DNA of 64,000 nt, from NCBI RefSeq assembly GCF_020616515.1, contig NZ_CP085135.1, positions 2,852,001 through 2,916,000 on the forward strand, given 5' to 3'. The DNA is from Mesorhizobium sp. PAMC28654. Its GTDB lineage: Bacteria > Pseudomonadota > Alphaproteobacteria > Rhizobiales > Rhizobiaceae. Each line of letters opens with the position of its first letter. Within the stretch, counting starts at the first letter, position 1. The position numbers were made by a program, and so were the translations under genes. Of the stretch, positions 16,708 to 26,307 are shown in pieces. Under the pieces are notes generated by a model. That model was not told the origin of the DNA. It was given only the letters and a program-made list of their open reading frames with translations, and searched no databases.

Positions 16708-17916
16708 TCAGACGCGTTCGATGATGGTTGCGGTGCCCATACCGGCACCGATGCAGAGCGTGACCAGGGCAGTGTTAAGGTCGCGGCGCTCCAGTTCGTC
16801 CAGCACCGTACCAAAGATCATCGCGCCGGTGGCGCCGAGCGGATGACCCATGGCGATGGCGCCACCATTGACGTTGATCTTGTCGTGCGGGATGTCGAAG
16901 GCCTGCATGTAGCGCAGCACCACCGAGGCAAAGGCTTCGTTGAGCTCGAACAGGTCGATGTCCGAGAGTTTCATCTTGGCGCGTTTCAGGAGCTTCTCGG
17001 TAACATCGACCGGGCCGGTCAGCATCAGCACCGGCTCCGAGCCGATATTGGCGAAGGTGCGGATGCGAGCGCGCGGCTTCAGCCCCATCGCCTTGCCGGC
17101 CTTCTTGGAGCCGAGCAGAACAGCCGCCGCGCCATCGACGATGCCCGACGAATTGCCGGCATGGTGGACGTGATTGACCTCTTCGATCTCCGGATGCTTC
17201 TGCACCGCGACCGCATCGAACCCACCCATCTCACCGGGCATGACGAAGGACGGATTGAGCGATGCCAGAGACTGCATGTCGGTCGACGGCCGCATGTGCT
17301 CGTCGCGGTCGAGGATGGTCAGGCCGTTCTGATCCTTGATCGGGATGACCGAATTCTTGAAGCGGCCCTTTTCCCAGGCATGGGCGGCGCGCTTCTGGCT
17401 CTCGACCGCATAGGCGTCGACGTCATCGCGCGAAAAGCCGTACTTCGTCGCGATCAGGTCGGCCGAGATGCCTTGCGGCACGAACCAGCCGGGCAGGCCC
17501 ACCGAAGGATCCATGAACCAGGCGCCGCCGGAGGCACCCATGCCGACGCGAGACATGGATTCGACGCCGCCGGCAATGACGATGTCATCGGCGCCTTGCG
17601 CGATCTTGGCGGCGCCGAGATTGATGGCGTCGAGACCGGAGGCGCAGAAGCGCGAGATCTGCATGCCCGGCGCCTTGGTGTCGTAGCCGGCCTCGAAGGC
17701 GGCGGCGCGCGGAATGACCGAACCGGCCTCGCCGACCGGATCGACACAGCCGAAAATGATGTCGTCGACATTGCCGGTGTCGAGCCCGTTGCGATCGCGC
17801 AACGCTTCGAGCGTCTTGGCGGCGAGCCGCACCGCCGGCACTTCGTGCAGCGAGCCATCCTTCTTGCCCTTGCCGCGCGGCGTGCGCACGGCGTCATAGA
17901 CATAAGCTTCGGACAT
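16708..17916 (-). CDS. Acetyl-CoA C-acyltransferase (3-ketoacyl-CoA thiolase)
   Basis: Cleaves 3-ketoacyl-CoA to acetyl-CoA and a shortened acyl-CoA. The 402-residue enzyme has the thiolase nucleophile Cys91 in [10 protein letters not shown], His358 in [16 protein letters not shown] and the second active-site Cys388 in [10 protein letters not shown]. The motif [12 protein letters not shown] is typical of long-chain thiolases. It lies between an acyl-CoA dehydrogenase gene (32-bp gap) and the FadJ-like gene (15 bp), so the four enzymes are likely cotranscribed. Confidence 0.94.
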   Translation of the reverse strand: MSEAYVYDAVRTPRGKGKKDGSLHEVPAVRLAAKTLEALRDRNGLDTGNVDDIIFGCVDPVGEAGSVIPRAAAFEAGYDTKAPGMQISRFCASGLDAINLGAAKIAQGADDIVIAGGVESMSRVGMGASGGAWFMDPSVGLPGWFVPQGISADLIATKYGFSRDDVDAYAVESQKRAAHAWEKGRFKNSVIPIKDQNGLTILDRDEHMRPSTDMQSLASLNPSFVMPGEMGGFDAVAVQKHPEIEEVNHVHHAGNSSGIVDGAAAVLLGSKKAGKAMGLKPRARIRTFANIGSEPVLMLTGPVDVTEKLLKRAKMKLSDIDLFELNEAFASVVLRYMQAFDIPHDKINVNGGAIAMGHPLGATGAMIFGTVLDELERRDLNTALVTLCIGAGMGTATIIERV

Positions 17917-17948
17917 TCTCTTGCTCCTTGGTTTGCCTGATGTCGCTT

Positions 17949-19121
17949 CTAGAGGGAGCGGCCAATCAGCAATTTCATGATCTCGTTGGTGCCGCCGTAG
18001 ATGCGCTGGACGCGGGCATCGCGGAACATGCGGGCGATCGGATATTCATTCATGTAGCCATAGCCGCCATGCAATTGAAGGCATTCGTCGACCACTTTGC
18101 CTTGCAGGTCCGACAGCCAGTACTTTGCCATCGAAGCCGTGACGGGATCGAGACCGCCGGCAATGTGGCGGGCCACGCAGTCATTGTAGAAGACGCGGCC
18201 GATGGTCGCCTCGGTCTTCAGTTCGGCCAGCTTGAACTGGGTGTTCTGGAAATCGATGATCGCCTTGCCGAACGCCTTGCGCTCCTTGACGTAGTCGATG
18301 GTCAGCGCCAGCGCGCGCTCGATCATGGCAATGGCGCCGGTGCCGATCTGCAGCCGCTCCTGCGGCAATTGCTGCATCAATTGGACAAAACCCTGCCCTT
18401 CCTCATGGCCGAGCAGGTTGGAGGTCGGCACGCGCATTTCGTTGAAGAACAGTTCCGACGTGTCGTTGGCCTTGAGCCCGATCTTGTCGAGGTTGCGGCC
18501 GCGCTGGAACCCTTCGACCTCGTCGGTCTCGACGACGATCAGCGAGGTGCCCTTGGCGCCCTTGGCCGGATCGGTCTTGGTGACGACGATGATCAGGTTG
18601 GCGAGCTGGCCGTTGGTGATGAAGGTCTTGGAGCCGTTGATCTTGTACTGGTTGCCATCCTTCTCGGCGCGCGTCTTGACGCCTTGCAGGTCGGAGCCGG
18701 CGCCGGGCTCGGTCATGGCAATGGCGCCGATCAGCGCGCCAGTGGCCAGTTTCGGCAGCCATTTCTTCTTCTGCTCTTCGGAGCCGTAGTGGAGGATGTA
18801 GGGCGCGACGATCGCATTGTGCAGGCCGATGCCGAAACCGTCGACGCCGACATGGCCGATGGCCTCGATGATGGCGCTCTCATGCGCGAAGGTGCCGCCC
18901 GAGCCGCCATATTCCTCCGGCATCGAGGCGCAGAGCAAACCGGCGGAACCTGCCTTCAGCCAGCTCTCGCGGTCGACCATCTCATTCTTCTCGAACTCGT
19001 CGTAACGCGGCGCGATCTCCTCCGACATGAAGCGGTGCGCCATGTCGTAGAGCATGCCGACCTCGTCAGCCGCCCAGGCAGGTTTCGGCAAAGCGAGCAC
19101 TTCGGCGGGATTTATCGCCAC
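17949..19121 (-). CDS. Acyl-CoA dehydrogenase (short/medium-chain-type architecture)
   Basis: FAD enzyme that introduces the alpha-beta double bond into acyl-CoA. The 390-residue protein follows the standard order: helical N domain, beta domain with the FAD/substrate signature AIAMTEPGAGSDLQGVKTRA, and C domain ending in QLHGGYGYMNEYPIARMFRDARV and YGGTNEIMK. The second signature has Gly rather than Glu in YGGT, as in members that place the catalytic base elsewhere, so chain length cannot be assigned. It follows the larger dehydrogenase gene by 46 bp. Confidence 0.92.
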   Translation of the reverse strand: MAINPAEVLALPKPAWAADEVGMLYDMAHRFMSEEIAPRYDEFEKNEMVDRESWLKAGSAGLLCASMPEEYGGSGGTFAHESAIIEAIGHVGVDGFGIGLHNAIVAPYILHYGSEEQKKKWLPKLATGALIGAIAMTEPGAGSDLQGVKTRAEKDGNQYKINGSKTFITNGQLANLIIVVTKTDPAKGAKGTSLIVVETDEVEGFQRGRNLDKIGLKANDTSELFFNEMRVPTSNLLGHEEGQGFVQLMQQLPQERLQIGTGAIAMIERALALTIDYVKERKAFGKAIIDFQNTQFKLAELKTEATIGRVFYNDCVARHIAGGLDPVTASMAKYWLSDLQGKVVDECLQLHGGYGYMNEYPIARMFRDARVQRIYGGTNEIMKLLIGRSL

Positions 19122-19167
19122 GAGTTCCTCCGCGTTTTGACTGCAGCCGGTGTGCCGGCGCTCAAAC

Positions 19168-20958
19168 TTAGAACGCTTCCGCCGGCAGCGCCATTAGCGT
19201 GTCCGCGCCAGTGGAAATGCGGGCGAGATGCGCTGATGTTTCCGGCATGATCCGCTCCATGAAGAAGCGCGCCGTCACCAGCTTGCTGTCGTAAAACGAC
19301 TGGGAGCCGTTGGCGCTCGTCTTGCCAAGCGCCACCTTGGCCATCTGGCCCCACATGTAGCCCAGCGCCACAAGACCGAAGAGATGCATGTAGTCGGTCG
19401 AGGCGGCGCCCGCATTGTCGGGCTTGGCCATGCCGTTCTGCAGCAACCACATGGTCGCCGCCTGCAGGTCGTTGAGGCCTTTCTTCAGCCCCTTGGTGAA
19501 TGGCGCCATCTTCTCGTCGGAACGGTTTTCCTCGCAGAATTCGCCGACCTCCTTGAAGAAGGCCTGCACCGCGCGGCCGCCATTCAGGCCAAGCTTGCGG
19601 CCAACGAGGTCGAGCGCCTGGATGCCGTTGGCGCCTTCGTAGATCATGGCGATGCGGGCATCGCGCACGAACTGGCTCATGCCGTGTTCTTCGATGTAGC
19701 CGTGGCCGCCGAAGACCTGCTGCGCCATGACAGCATGGTCGAAGCCCTTGTCGGTGAATACGCCCTTGACCACCGGCGTCATCAGGCCGGTATAGTCCTC
19801 GGCGGCCTGCCGATCCTTGTCATCGGGGGAGCGATGGGCGATGTCGGACTTGATCGCCGTCCACAGCGCCAGCGCGCGGCCGGCCTCGTTGAACGCCTTC
19901 ATGGTCATCAGGCTGCGGCGGATGTCGGGATGGACGATGATCGGGTCGGCCTTCTTGTCCGGCGCCTTCGGTCCTGACAGCGAACGACCCTGCAAACGGT
20001 CCTTGGCGTAGGAAACCGCGTTCTGGTAGGCGACCTCGGACAGAGAAAGCCCTTGCAGGGCAACGCCGAGCCGCGCCTCGTTCATCATCGTGAACATGGC
20101 CTTCAAGCCGCCATTCATCTCGCCGAGCAGCGTGCCCTCGGCCTCGTCATAGTTCATGACGCAGGTCGAATTGCCGTGGATGCCCATCTTCTCCTCGATC
20201 GAGCCGCAGGAGAGCTTGTTCTTCTCGCCGGGATTGCCTGACGCATCGAGCTTGAGCTTCGGCACGATGAACAGCGAAATGCCCTTCACGCCTTCCGGCG
20301 CGCCCTCGATGCGGGCCAGCACCAGATGGACGATGTTGTCCGACATGTCGTGCTCGCCAGCCGAGATGAATATCTTCTGGCCGGAAATCTTGTAGGTGCC
20401 ATCGCCATTGGGGACAGCCTTGGTGCGCAGCAGGCCGAGATCGGTGCCGCAATGGGGCTCGGTCAGGTTCATGGTGCCGGTCCAGACGCCCTCGACCAGC
20501 TTCGGCAGCCACTTGGTCTTCTGGTCGTCGGTGCCATGCGTGATGATGGCCGCGATCGCGCCCTGCGTCAGCCCCGGATACATCATCAGCGCCATGTTGG
20601 CCGACACCATGTATTCGGAGACAGCCTGATGCACCATGTAGGGCAGCCCCTGGCCGCCAAACTCGGCCGGTGCCGCCAGCCCCATCCAGCCGCCTTCGCG
20701 ATACTGGTTGAAAGCTTCCTTGAAACCTTTCGGCGTCGTCACCGAGCCGTCATCATGGCGGATGCAGCCTTCCATGTCGCCGACACGGTTCAGCGGATGC
20801 ATGACGTTTTCGGCGAGCTTCGCCCCCTCCGCGAGAATTGCTTCGAGTACATCAGGCGTGGCGTCGGAAAATCCGGGGAGATTGGAATAGCGCTGGTAAC
20901 CCAGCACTTCATTGAGCACGAACAGCGTGTCCTGGACCGGTGCTGCGTAGATCGGCAT
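19168..20958 (-). CDS. Acyl-CoA dehydrogenase, long form with extra C-terminal domain
   Basis: A 596-residue FadE/DmdC-type flavoenzyme, about 200 residues longer than classic acyl-CoA dehydrogenases. The N-terminus [12 protein letters not shown] is typical of this subfamily. It has the beta-domain signature [18 protein letters not shown] and the catalytic-Glu region [18 protein letters not shown], then a C-terminal helical domain to residue 596. It is the first gene of the fad block and lies just downstream of a 30-bp perfect dyad (21038-21067) suited to MerR control. Substrate is probably a medium or long acyl-CoA; some homologues act on sulfur-containing acyl-CoAs. Confidence 0.92.
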   Translation of the reverse strand: MPIYAAPVQDTLFVLNEVLGYQRYSNLPGFSDATPDVLEAILAEGAKLAENVMHPLNRVGDMEGCIRHDDGSVTTPKGFKEAFNQYREGGWMGLAAPAEFGGQGLPYMVHQAVSEYMVSANMALMMYPGLTQGAIAAIITHGTDDQKTKWLPKLVEGVWTGTMNLTEPHCGTDLGLLRTKAVPNGDGTYKISGQKIFISAGEHDMSDNIVHLVLARIEGAPEGVKGISLFIVPKLKLDASGNPGEKNKLSCGSIEEKMGIHGNSTCVMNYDEAEGTLLGEMNGGLKAMFTMMNEARLGVALQGLSLSEVAYQNAVSYAKDRLQGRSLSGPKAPDKKADPIIVHPDIRRSLMTMKAFNEAGRALALWTAIKSDIAHRSPDDKDRQAAEDYTGLMTPVVKGVFTDKGFDHAVMAQQVFGGHGYIEEHGMSQFVRDARIAMIYEGANGIQALDLVGRKLGLNGGRAVQAFFKEVGEFCEENRSDEKMAPFTKGLKKGLNDLQAATMWLLQNGMAKPDNAGAASTDYMHLFGLVALGYMWGQMAKVALGKTSANGSQSFYDSKLVTARFFMERIMPETSAHLARISTGADTLMALPAEAF

Positions 20959-21037
20959 GCTTTTCCTCCACCATGCGGTCTTGGCCCGAATCTAGCCCAT
21001 CAGCGGCATGCGGACCAACGTCGGGATCGAGATAGCA

Positions 21038-21067
21038 AATATTGACGTTTGCGTAAACGTCAATATT
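21038..21067 (-). promoter_or_regulatory. 30-bp perfect dyad, candidate MerR operator of the fad block
   Basis: AATATTGACGTTT (21038-21050) and AAACGTCAATATT (21055-21067) are exact inverted copies separated by GCGT. On the minus strand TTGACG provides a -35 element, and TGCTAT follows at a 20-bp spacing, the long spacing usual for MerR-type promoters. The site lies 80 bp before the first acyl-CoA dehydrogenase gene and 127 bp beyond the merR stop. It resembles published sites of MerR-type LiuR regulators; assignment is inferred. Confidence 0.75.
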
Positions 21068-21130
21068 TTTCGATGCGATATTTTCACGCGCCAGACGGAG
21101 GGCGCCCGGCAGAATCTGGGGCGGACAGCA

Positions 21131-21169
21131 GAAAACAAAAGAGCCGCGCGGCAAAGGCCACGCGGCTCT
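21131..21169 (-). terminator. Terminator after merR
   Basis: AGAGCCGCG (21140-21148) pairs with CGCGGCTCT (21161-21169). On the minus strand the stem is followed by TTTTGTTTTC, giving a clear intrinsic terminator 25 bp past the merR stop. It separates merR transcription from the fad promoter dyad. Confidence 0.85.
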
Positions 21170-21193
21170 CATTCGTCACAATCGGCGGGTTGC

Positions 21194-21661
21194 CTAGCTC
21201 GCGGCGCTCGCAGGCGCTGAAGTACGCTCGGTCAACATCTGGCGCACGGCCGACATCGAACCACTCAGCTCGTTGATGGCGTCGTCGATCAGGGCCCGTT
21301 GCTTCTGCAGGCGGGCAAGCTGCTTCTCCGACTTGTCCAGCGCCAGCCGCAACTGCTTGGCGTTGGAGCCGGTCGGATCGTAGAGATCCATCATCTGCTT
21401 GACGTCGCGGAGCGAGAACCCGACTTTGCGGCCGAGCAGGATCAGCTTGAGCCGCGCCTTGTCGCGACGCGTATAGAGACGGGTCGAACCGTCACGCTGC
21501 GGATTGAGCAGGCCCTTGTCTTCGTAGAAACGCAGCGTGCGGAGCGTCACGCCGTATTTCTTGGCCATCTCGCCGATGCGGGCGAGCTCCTCGCCGGCTT
21601 CGTTCGGTATTTCATTGGTATTGGCCGCGGTCTCGCCGGGCGAAACAAGTTTCATGATCAC
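21194..21661 (-). CDS. MerR-family regulator, likely of the adjacent fatty-acid genes
   Basis: The 155-residue protein has a MerR winged-helix DNA-binding domain (about 27-95; RIGEMAKKYGVTLRTLRFYE, GLLNPQR, RLYTRRDKARL), then a coiled-coil dimerisation helix (about 105-145) and a short tail with no metal-binding cysteines. It therefore probably senses an organic ligand such as an acyl-CoA. GTG 21661 is preceded by GGGGA; ATG 21655 is possible. Both its own upstream region (21781-21798) and the fad promoter (21038-21067) carry TTGACGT/ACGTAAA-type sequence, which suggests joint control. Confidence 0.85.
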   Translation of the reverse strand: MIMKLVSPGETAANTNEIPNEAGEELARIGEMAKKYGVTLRTLRFYEDKGLLNPQRDGSTRLYTRRDKARLKLILLGRKVGFSLRDVKQMMDLYDPTGSNAKQLRLALDKSEKQLARLQKQRALIDDAINELSGSMSAVRQMLTERTSAPASAAS

Positions 21662-22115
21662 TGGCTTTCCCCATCTGTGGCGTCGCGGTCTCGGACCTTG
21701 CGTCGCCTGAGTGGAAGCGGGGGCGTGCTTCCAGTCGTGGTTTCAACAAACAAATCGCAAATGGGACGCATGGCGCACCTTTTACGTTTACGTCAATTCT
21801 ATACTGGCAGCCGCCTTATGACGCAAGAACGTTCTGCAAAAGGAGCTTTTTGCCGCATCGGCGGCATGGCCTGGTGACGACGTTGCAACTTCTTAAGCTT
21901 GGTTAACGCGTTGTTTACCACGTTGGGTGAAATGTGCGCGTGTCGGCTACCCGTGGTTATCCTGTATCGAATTTTTCACGGTTTTTCGAAGCGCGGGTGA
22001 GAACCCCGGAAAGCTTGTCTTTCACCGCGGCATGGCAGCCCGGTCGCCTTCGTTCCCGGCAGGGACTTTGGGGAAACTGGCCGAAAGCCAGCCATTCTGA
22101 AAAACGGGCGCATCG
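21662..22115. other. Divergent merR/podJ spacer
   Basis: A 454-bp region with no supported gene. It holds the merR-side operator-like sequence (21781-21798) and, towards podJ, an AT-rich stretch with TTAA-N6-TTAAC at 21893-21907, close to the CtrA consensus TTAA-N7-TTAA but one base short in spacing. CtrA control of podJ is known in Caulobacter; here it is only suggested. Confidence 0.45.
21781..21798 (-). promoter_or_regulatory. Second MerR-type half-dyad upstream of merR
   Basis: On the minus strand AATTGACGTAAACGTAAA shares ATTGACGT and the ACGTAAA half with the perfect dyad at 21038-21067, as an imperfect palindrome. It lies 120 bp before the merR start and would allow autoregulation. 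Confidence 0.5.
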
Positions 22116-25100
22116 ATGAACAGCAAGCGGTCCTATCTCGATACACTCAATACCGGCAGGCAGCGCAAGCCGCATACCACGCTGGAGGAATTGAACCGTT
22201 CCCTGGAGACACTCGAACAGAGATTGGAGCGGACACGCGAGGACCCGATGGAGCGGCCTGATCCGCGTCAGTACGGCGCGGACCCACGCTATCCAAGCGC
22301 ACGGCCCTACGACCAGCAGCGTTGGTATGAGGATCCGCAATCGGCGCGGCCCAAGAGCCCGGCGCCGGCGGCTCCCGTGTTCGACCAGAACTACCAGGCG
22401 ATCGCCCGCGATATCGACCGTGTGCGCGGCCAGGAAGACAGCGTCGCCGCGGTCGGCAAGATCGCCGGCGAGTTGCGCGGGCTGCGCGAGGAACTGCGCC
22501 ACCAGATGACCGCCGGCCTGCAGCGCGAGTTCGACGCCCTGCGCAAGGACATCGAGCGGGCCTTCCAGGGAAATGGCCAGTCAGGCGGCTCGGGCAAGGG
22601 CAGCGCGGAGCTCGGCGTCGAGTTCGAACGACTTTCCGGCGCTATCCAGACACTGGCCGAAAAGAGCGACGACAGAAGCGTCAACATGCTGCGGCTCGAG
22701 CTGGAACAGGTCAAGGCCGCGCTCGACACGCTGGCGCGCGAGGAAAGCGTGCAGGCCGTCGACCGCCGCTGGGACGATTTCGACCGCCGCTGGACCGCTT
22801 TCGAGGACCGTGTCGATGCCGACCAGCGCAAGCGCTCGGATGACCCAGGCCTATCGATGCTGACCGATCGGCTCGAACAGATCAGCAAGGCCGTCAACAA
22901 CCTACCGGAATCGCTGTCCCTGCGTTCGCTTGAGGAAAAAGTCCGCACGCTTGCCGGCGCCGTCGACCATTTCGCCAGCCAGCAGAACAATCGCGGCGGC
23001 GACACGCTCGGCATGATCGATGAGCGGCTTGACGAGATTTCCCGCGCCATCCTCGCCTCGACCGTCGCGGCGCAAGCCAATTCATTCGACCCCGAACCCT
23101 TCGAGCGCATCGAGAAGCGGATCGCATCGCTCGCCCAGCAGATCGAGGAAGTCGCCCAGGATCGTCCGGGCAGCGAGGTCGCCGATCGTCTCAACATGCT
23201 GTCGAACCGGGTTGATGATCTCGCGGGCAGGGCCAATCTGCCCGAGCAGGCGATGGAACGCCTGGCCAAGCAGATCGCTCTTATCGCCGACAAGATCGAC
23301 CACGCCCCGGCCATGCCGGACGCCGACTACATCTTCCAGGGGCTGGAGCAGCGTTTTGACGTGCTGTCCGGCATGATGGAACGCCGCCAGGGCGATGCGA
23401 TCCAGCAGGGCAACATGCTGTTTCGCGATCTCGAGCGCCGGCTGGACGAGGTCGCCGACAGGCTCGACCAGCGCATGCCGCAGGTTGACAGCGCCAGCAT
23501 CATGGAGGCCATCGACGCACGTTTCACGGCGCTGGCCCAACGCATCGAGACACGCGCTCCGGACACCGCCGGCGAGGCGGCGATCCGCGGGCTGGAAAGC
23601 CGGCTGGAAGACATCTCAAGCCGGCTGGACGCATCCGCCGCACAAGTTGCCGGCATCGACCCGGCTCTGATCCGCAGCCTGGAGGCGCAGGTCGCGGGCC
23701 TGTCCGCCCATCTCTCCAAGCCCAGCACGCCGCTGCCGGAATTCGAGGATATCAGCCCGCGTCTCAACGAAATCGAGAAGTCGCTGGCCGGCACGCGCGA
23801 TTCGATCCTCGGCGCGGCACGCGAAGCGGCCGAGAACGCCGTCCGTTCGATGGCCGGCTCAAGCGCCAACACTGCCGCCGTTACCGGGCTCGCCCAGGAT
23901 CTGAAGACCCTGGAATCCCTGACGCGCCGCTCGGACGAGCGCAACTCGAGGACGTTCGAGGCCATCCATGACACGCTGCTGAAGATTGTCGACCGGTTGG
24001 GTTCGCTGGAGACAAACGAGCCGGCCGAGGCGGTGAGCGAGCTCGTGGACACGCAGCCTGCTCAATCCTTTGGCAAAGGCCTGCGAAACAAGATCGCGAT
24101 TCAGGATGCACCGTCCCTGGATATCGATCAGCCCGTACCACTGACCGGCGACATGGCTGACCTCGATGGCCGCGCCGCCGCCATCATGCGCAGCGAACCG
24201 GGTTCGCGTAACGAACCGGGCTCACGTGGCGAGCCGGGCACACGCACGCCGGCTGAGGCGGCGGCGGCGGCGGCCATGGCGGCGCTCGGCTCGGACACGA
24301 TTGCCGAGAAGAACGAGCAGCCCAGCCGCAGGAAATCAATGTTCGGCGGACTGACGCGCGCTTTCAAGGGAAAGAAGGAGGCGGATGTTCCGCTGGCCGG
24401 CTCGGCGCCAACGTTCGACACGCCGACCGTCGATCTCGACGAGCCGCTCGACCCGAAAATGGCGAACCGGCCACTGGAGCCCGGCTCCGGCGCACCGGAC
24501 CTCAACGCCATCATGAAGCGTGTGCGCGACGAGCGCGGGCCGCCGGTCAAGGCAGGCGATACCGACGCCGCGAAATCGGACTTCATCGCCGCGGCCAGAC
24601 GCGCCGCGCAGGCAGCCGCCGCCGAGGCCGACGCCCTGAAGCGTCAATCGACGATGAGCGGCCCGGTGAAAGCACTCAGGATCGGCGACCTGCTCAAGGC
24701 ACGGCGCAAGCCGATCCTGATGGCCGCCGCAGCCATCATGCTGGCGCTTGCCGGCCTGCAGTTGGGCAAGGCCTTTTTTGCCGACCCCGCGGAGATGGCC
24801 AGCAACGACGCGGCGCCAATCGTCGCCGCACAGCCGGTGCGGACGACCTCGATCAGTGCCGAGCCGAAGCCCCAACCGCTCGCGGCATCGACGGACAGCG
24901 CGCCTGCCCGCAACGTCAGACAGGCGGAGGCCGCCCAACCCGCAGCCAAGGACGACACGCCGGCGCGGATTGCCGTAGCCATGCCGTCGAGCACCGAGAC
25001 GCCGGTCAACGCAGCGCCCGCGACCATGCCGCAGGTTCCGGCCGTGGCGTCTTCCACGACATCCGATCCGATGGCACCCACGACAGCCCCGGCGACTACC

Positions 25101-26120
25101 GACTCCCTGGCTTCGGACGCCGACACGCAACCCCTGGCGACAATGCCGGCCCTGGCGACAACGCCGGCCGCCGCGTCCTCGGCTACGGCCGTGGACACGA
25201 CCGGCGACACGACCGGCGCGGTTCCTCCCGCCAATGCCTCGGCAGCGGGCGCCGTCACCGCCAAGATGGACATCCCCGCCAATGCCGGTCCGCAGGCATT
25301 GCGTGACGCTGCGGCCGGCGGCGACTCCAAGGCGCTTTTCGAGATCGGCTCTCGCTATGCCGAGTCGCGCGGCGTCAAGGAAGACATGGCGGCGGCGGCC
25401 AAATGGTACGAAAAGTCGGCCGAACTCGGTTTCGCCCCGGCGGAGTACCGTATCGGCAATTTCTACGAGAAGGGCATCGGCGTCGCGCGCGACATCAAGA
25501 AGGCGAAGACCTGGTACCAACTCTCCGCCGAACAGGGCAACGCCAGCGCCATGCACAATCTCGCCGTTCTCTTCGCCATGGCCGCGGATGGCGTGACCGA
25601 CAATGAATCGGCGGCGCACTGGTTCCAGGCCGCCGCCGACGTCGGCGTCAAGGACAGCCAGTTCAACCTTGGCATCCTCGCCGCCAAGGGCGTGGGCATG
25701 AAGCAGAATCTCGAGGAGTCCTACAAATGGTTCGCACTGGTCGCCAAGACCGGCGACAAGGACGCTACGGCAAAGCGCGACGAGATCGCCAATGCGCTAC
25801 GGCCGGAGCAGCTTGAGCGCGCCCGCGCCGCCACCGAGCTGTGGAAGGCCAAGCCCCTCGATCCGGCGGCCAATTCGGCCGATATTCCAGAATCCTGGCA
25901 GGAAGGCACCCCGCAGACGACCGCCAGCGTCGACATGACAAAGGCCGTCAAGAACATTCAGTTGATCCTCAACAAGAATGGCTACGATGCTGGCGGCGCC
26001 GATGGCAAGATTGGCCAGAAGACCAAGAATGCCATCATGGCCTTCCAGACCGACAACAGCATGAAGGCGACGGGCACGATCGACGAACCGCTGGTCAAGG
26101 CGCTGCTGGCGCACAAATAA
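22116..26120 (+). CDS. podJ: PodJ-like polar organiser with Sel1 repeats and peptidoglycan-binding domain
   Basis: A 1334-residue polarity factor. Residues about 1-700 are charged and heptad-rich with repeated units such as RLDEVADRLDQRM and RLEDISSRLDASA, predicting long coiled coils in the cytoplasm. A linker rich in Glu/Pro/Ala follows, then a single transmembrane helix (about 863-885; PILMAAAAIMLALAGLQLG) and a Thr/Ala/Pro-rich periplasmic linker. Four or so Sel1-type repeats lie at about 1058-1225 (GVKEDMAAAAKWYEKSAELG and similar), and a C-terminal PG_binding_1 domain at about 1272-1333. This order matches rhizobial PodJ, which marks the cell pole. Monocistronic; the terminator signal at 26127-26144 is weak. 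Confidence 0.88.
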   Translation: MNSKRSYLDTLNTGRQRKPHTTLEELNRSLETLEQRLERTREDPMERPDPRQYGADPRYPSARPYDQQRWYEDPQSARPKSPAPAAPVFDQNYQAIARDIDRVRGQEDSVAAVGKIAGELRGLREELRHQMTAGLQREFDALRKDIERAFQGNGQSGGSGKGSAELGVEFERLSGAIQTLAEKSDDRSVNMLRLELEQVKAALDTLAREESVQAVDRRWDDFDRRWTAFEDRVDADQRKRSDDPGLSMLTDRLEQISKAVNNLPESLSLRSLEEKVRTLAGAVDHFASQQNNRGGDTLGMIDERLDEISRAILASTVAAQANSFDPEPFERIEKRIASLAQQIEEVAQDRPGSEVADRLNMLSNRVDDLAGRANLPEQAMERLAKQIALIADKIDHAPAMPDADYIFQGLEQRFDVLSGMMERRQGDAIQQGNMLFRDLERRLDEVADRLDQRMPQVDSASIMEAIDARFTALAQRIETRAPDTAGEAAIRGLESRLEDISSRLDASAAQVAGIDPALIRSLEAQVAGLSAHLSKPSTPLPEFEDISPRLNEIEKSLAGTRDSILGAAREAAENAVRSMAGSSANTAAVTGLAQDLKTLESLTRRSDERNSRTFEAIHDTLLKIVDRLGSLETNEPAEAVSELVDTQPAQSFGKGLRNKIAIQDAPSLDIDQPVPLTGDMADLDGRAAAIMRSEPGSRNEPGSRGEPGTRTPAEAAAAAAMAALGSDTIAEKNEQPSRRKSMFGGLTRAFKGKKEADVPLAGSAPTFDTPTVDLDEPLDPKMANRPLEPGSGAPDLNAIMKRVRDERGPPVKAGDTDAAKSDFIAAARRAAQAAAAEADALKRQSTMSGPVKALRIGDLLKARRKPILMAAAAIMLALAGLQLGKAFFADPAEMASNDAAPIVAAQPVRTTSISAEPKPQPLAASTDSAPARNVRQAEAAQPAAKDDTPARIAVAMPSSTETPVNAAPATMPQVPAVASSTTSDPMAPTTAPATTDSLASDADTQPLATMPALATTPAAASSATAVDTTGDTTGAVPPANASAAGAVTAKMDIPANAGPQALRDAAAGGDSKALFEIGSRYAESRGVKEDMAAAAKWYEKSAELGFAPAEYRIGNFYEKGIGVARDIKKAKTWYQLSAEQGNASAMHNLAVLFAMAADGVTDNESAAHWFQAAADVGVKDSQFNLGILAAKGVGMKQNLEESYKWFALVAKTGDKDATAKRDEIANALRPEQLERARAATELWKAKPLDPAANSADIPESWQEGTPQTTASVDMTKAVKNIQLILNKNGYDAGGADGKIGQKTKNAIMAFQTDNSMKATGTIDEPLVKALLAHK

Positions 26121-26126
26121 CGCGAT

Positions 26127-26144
26127 GCGTCGCTTACGCGACGC
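26127..26144 (+). terminator. Possible terminator after podJ
   Basis: GCGTCGC (26127-26133) pairs with GCGACGC (26138-26144) over a 4-nt loop, 6 nt after the podJ stop. The following CTTTGCC is a weak T tract, so termination is uncertain. Confidence 0.4.
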
Positions 26145-26307
26145 CTTTGCCACACATTTGCCTGTTAACTGATTGAGATGTTTTTTGTTTCGGCGGCGCG
26201 GCGCGGTTTGACTTCGCCGTGCCGCTGGCGCAAGAAAACTGTGCTCTTCGGCGCGGAATGCCCGCAACGGCTGCATTCATCCGGAGACAACTGATCGAGA
26301 CTGACGG

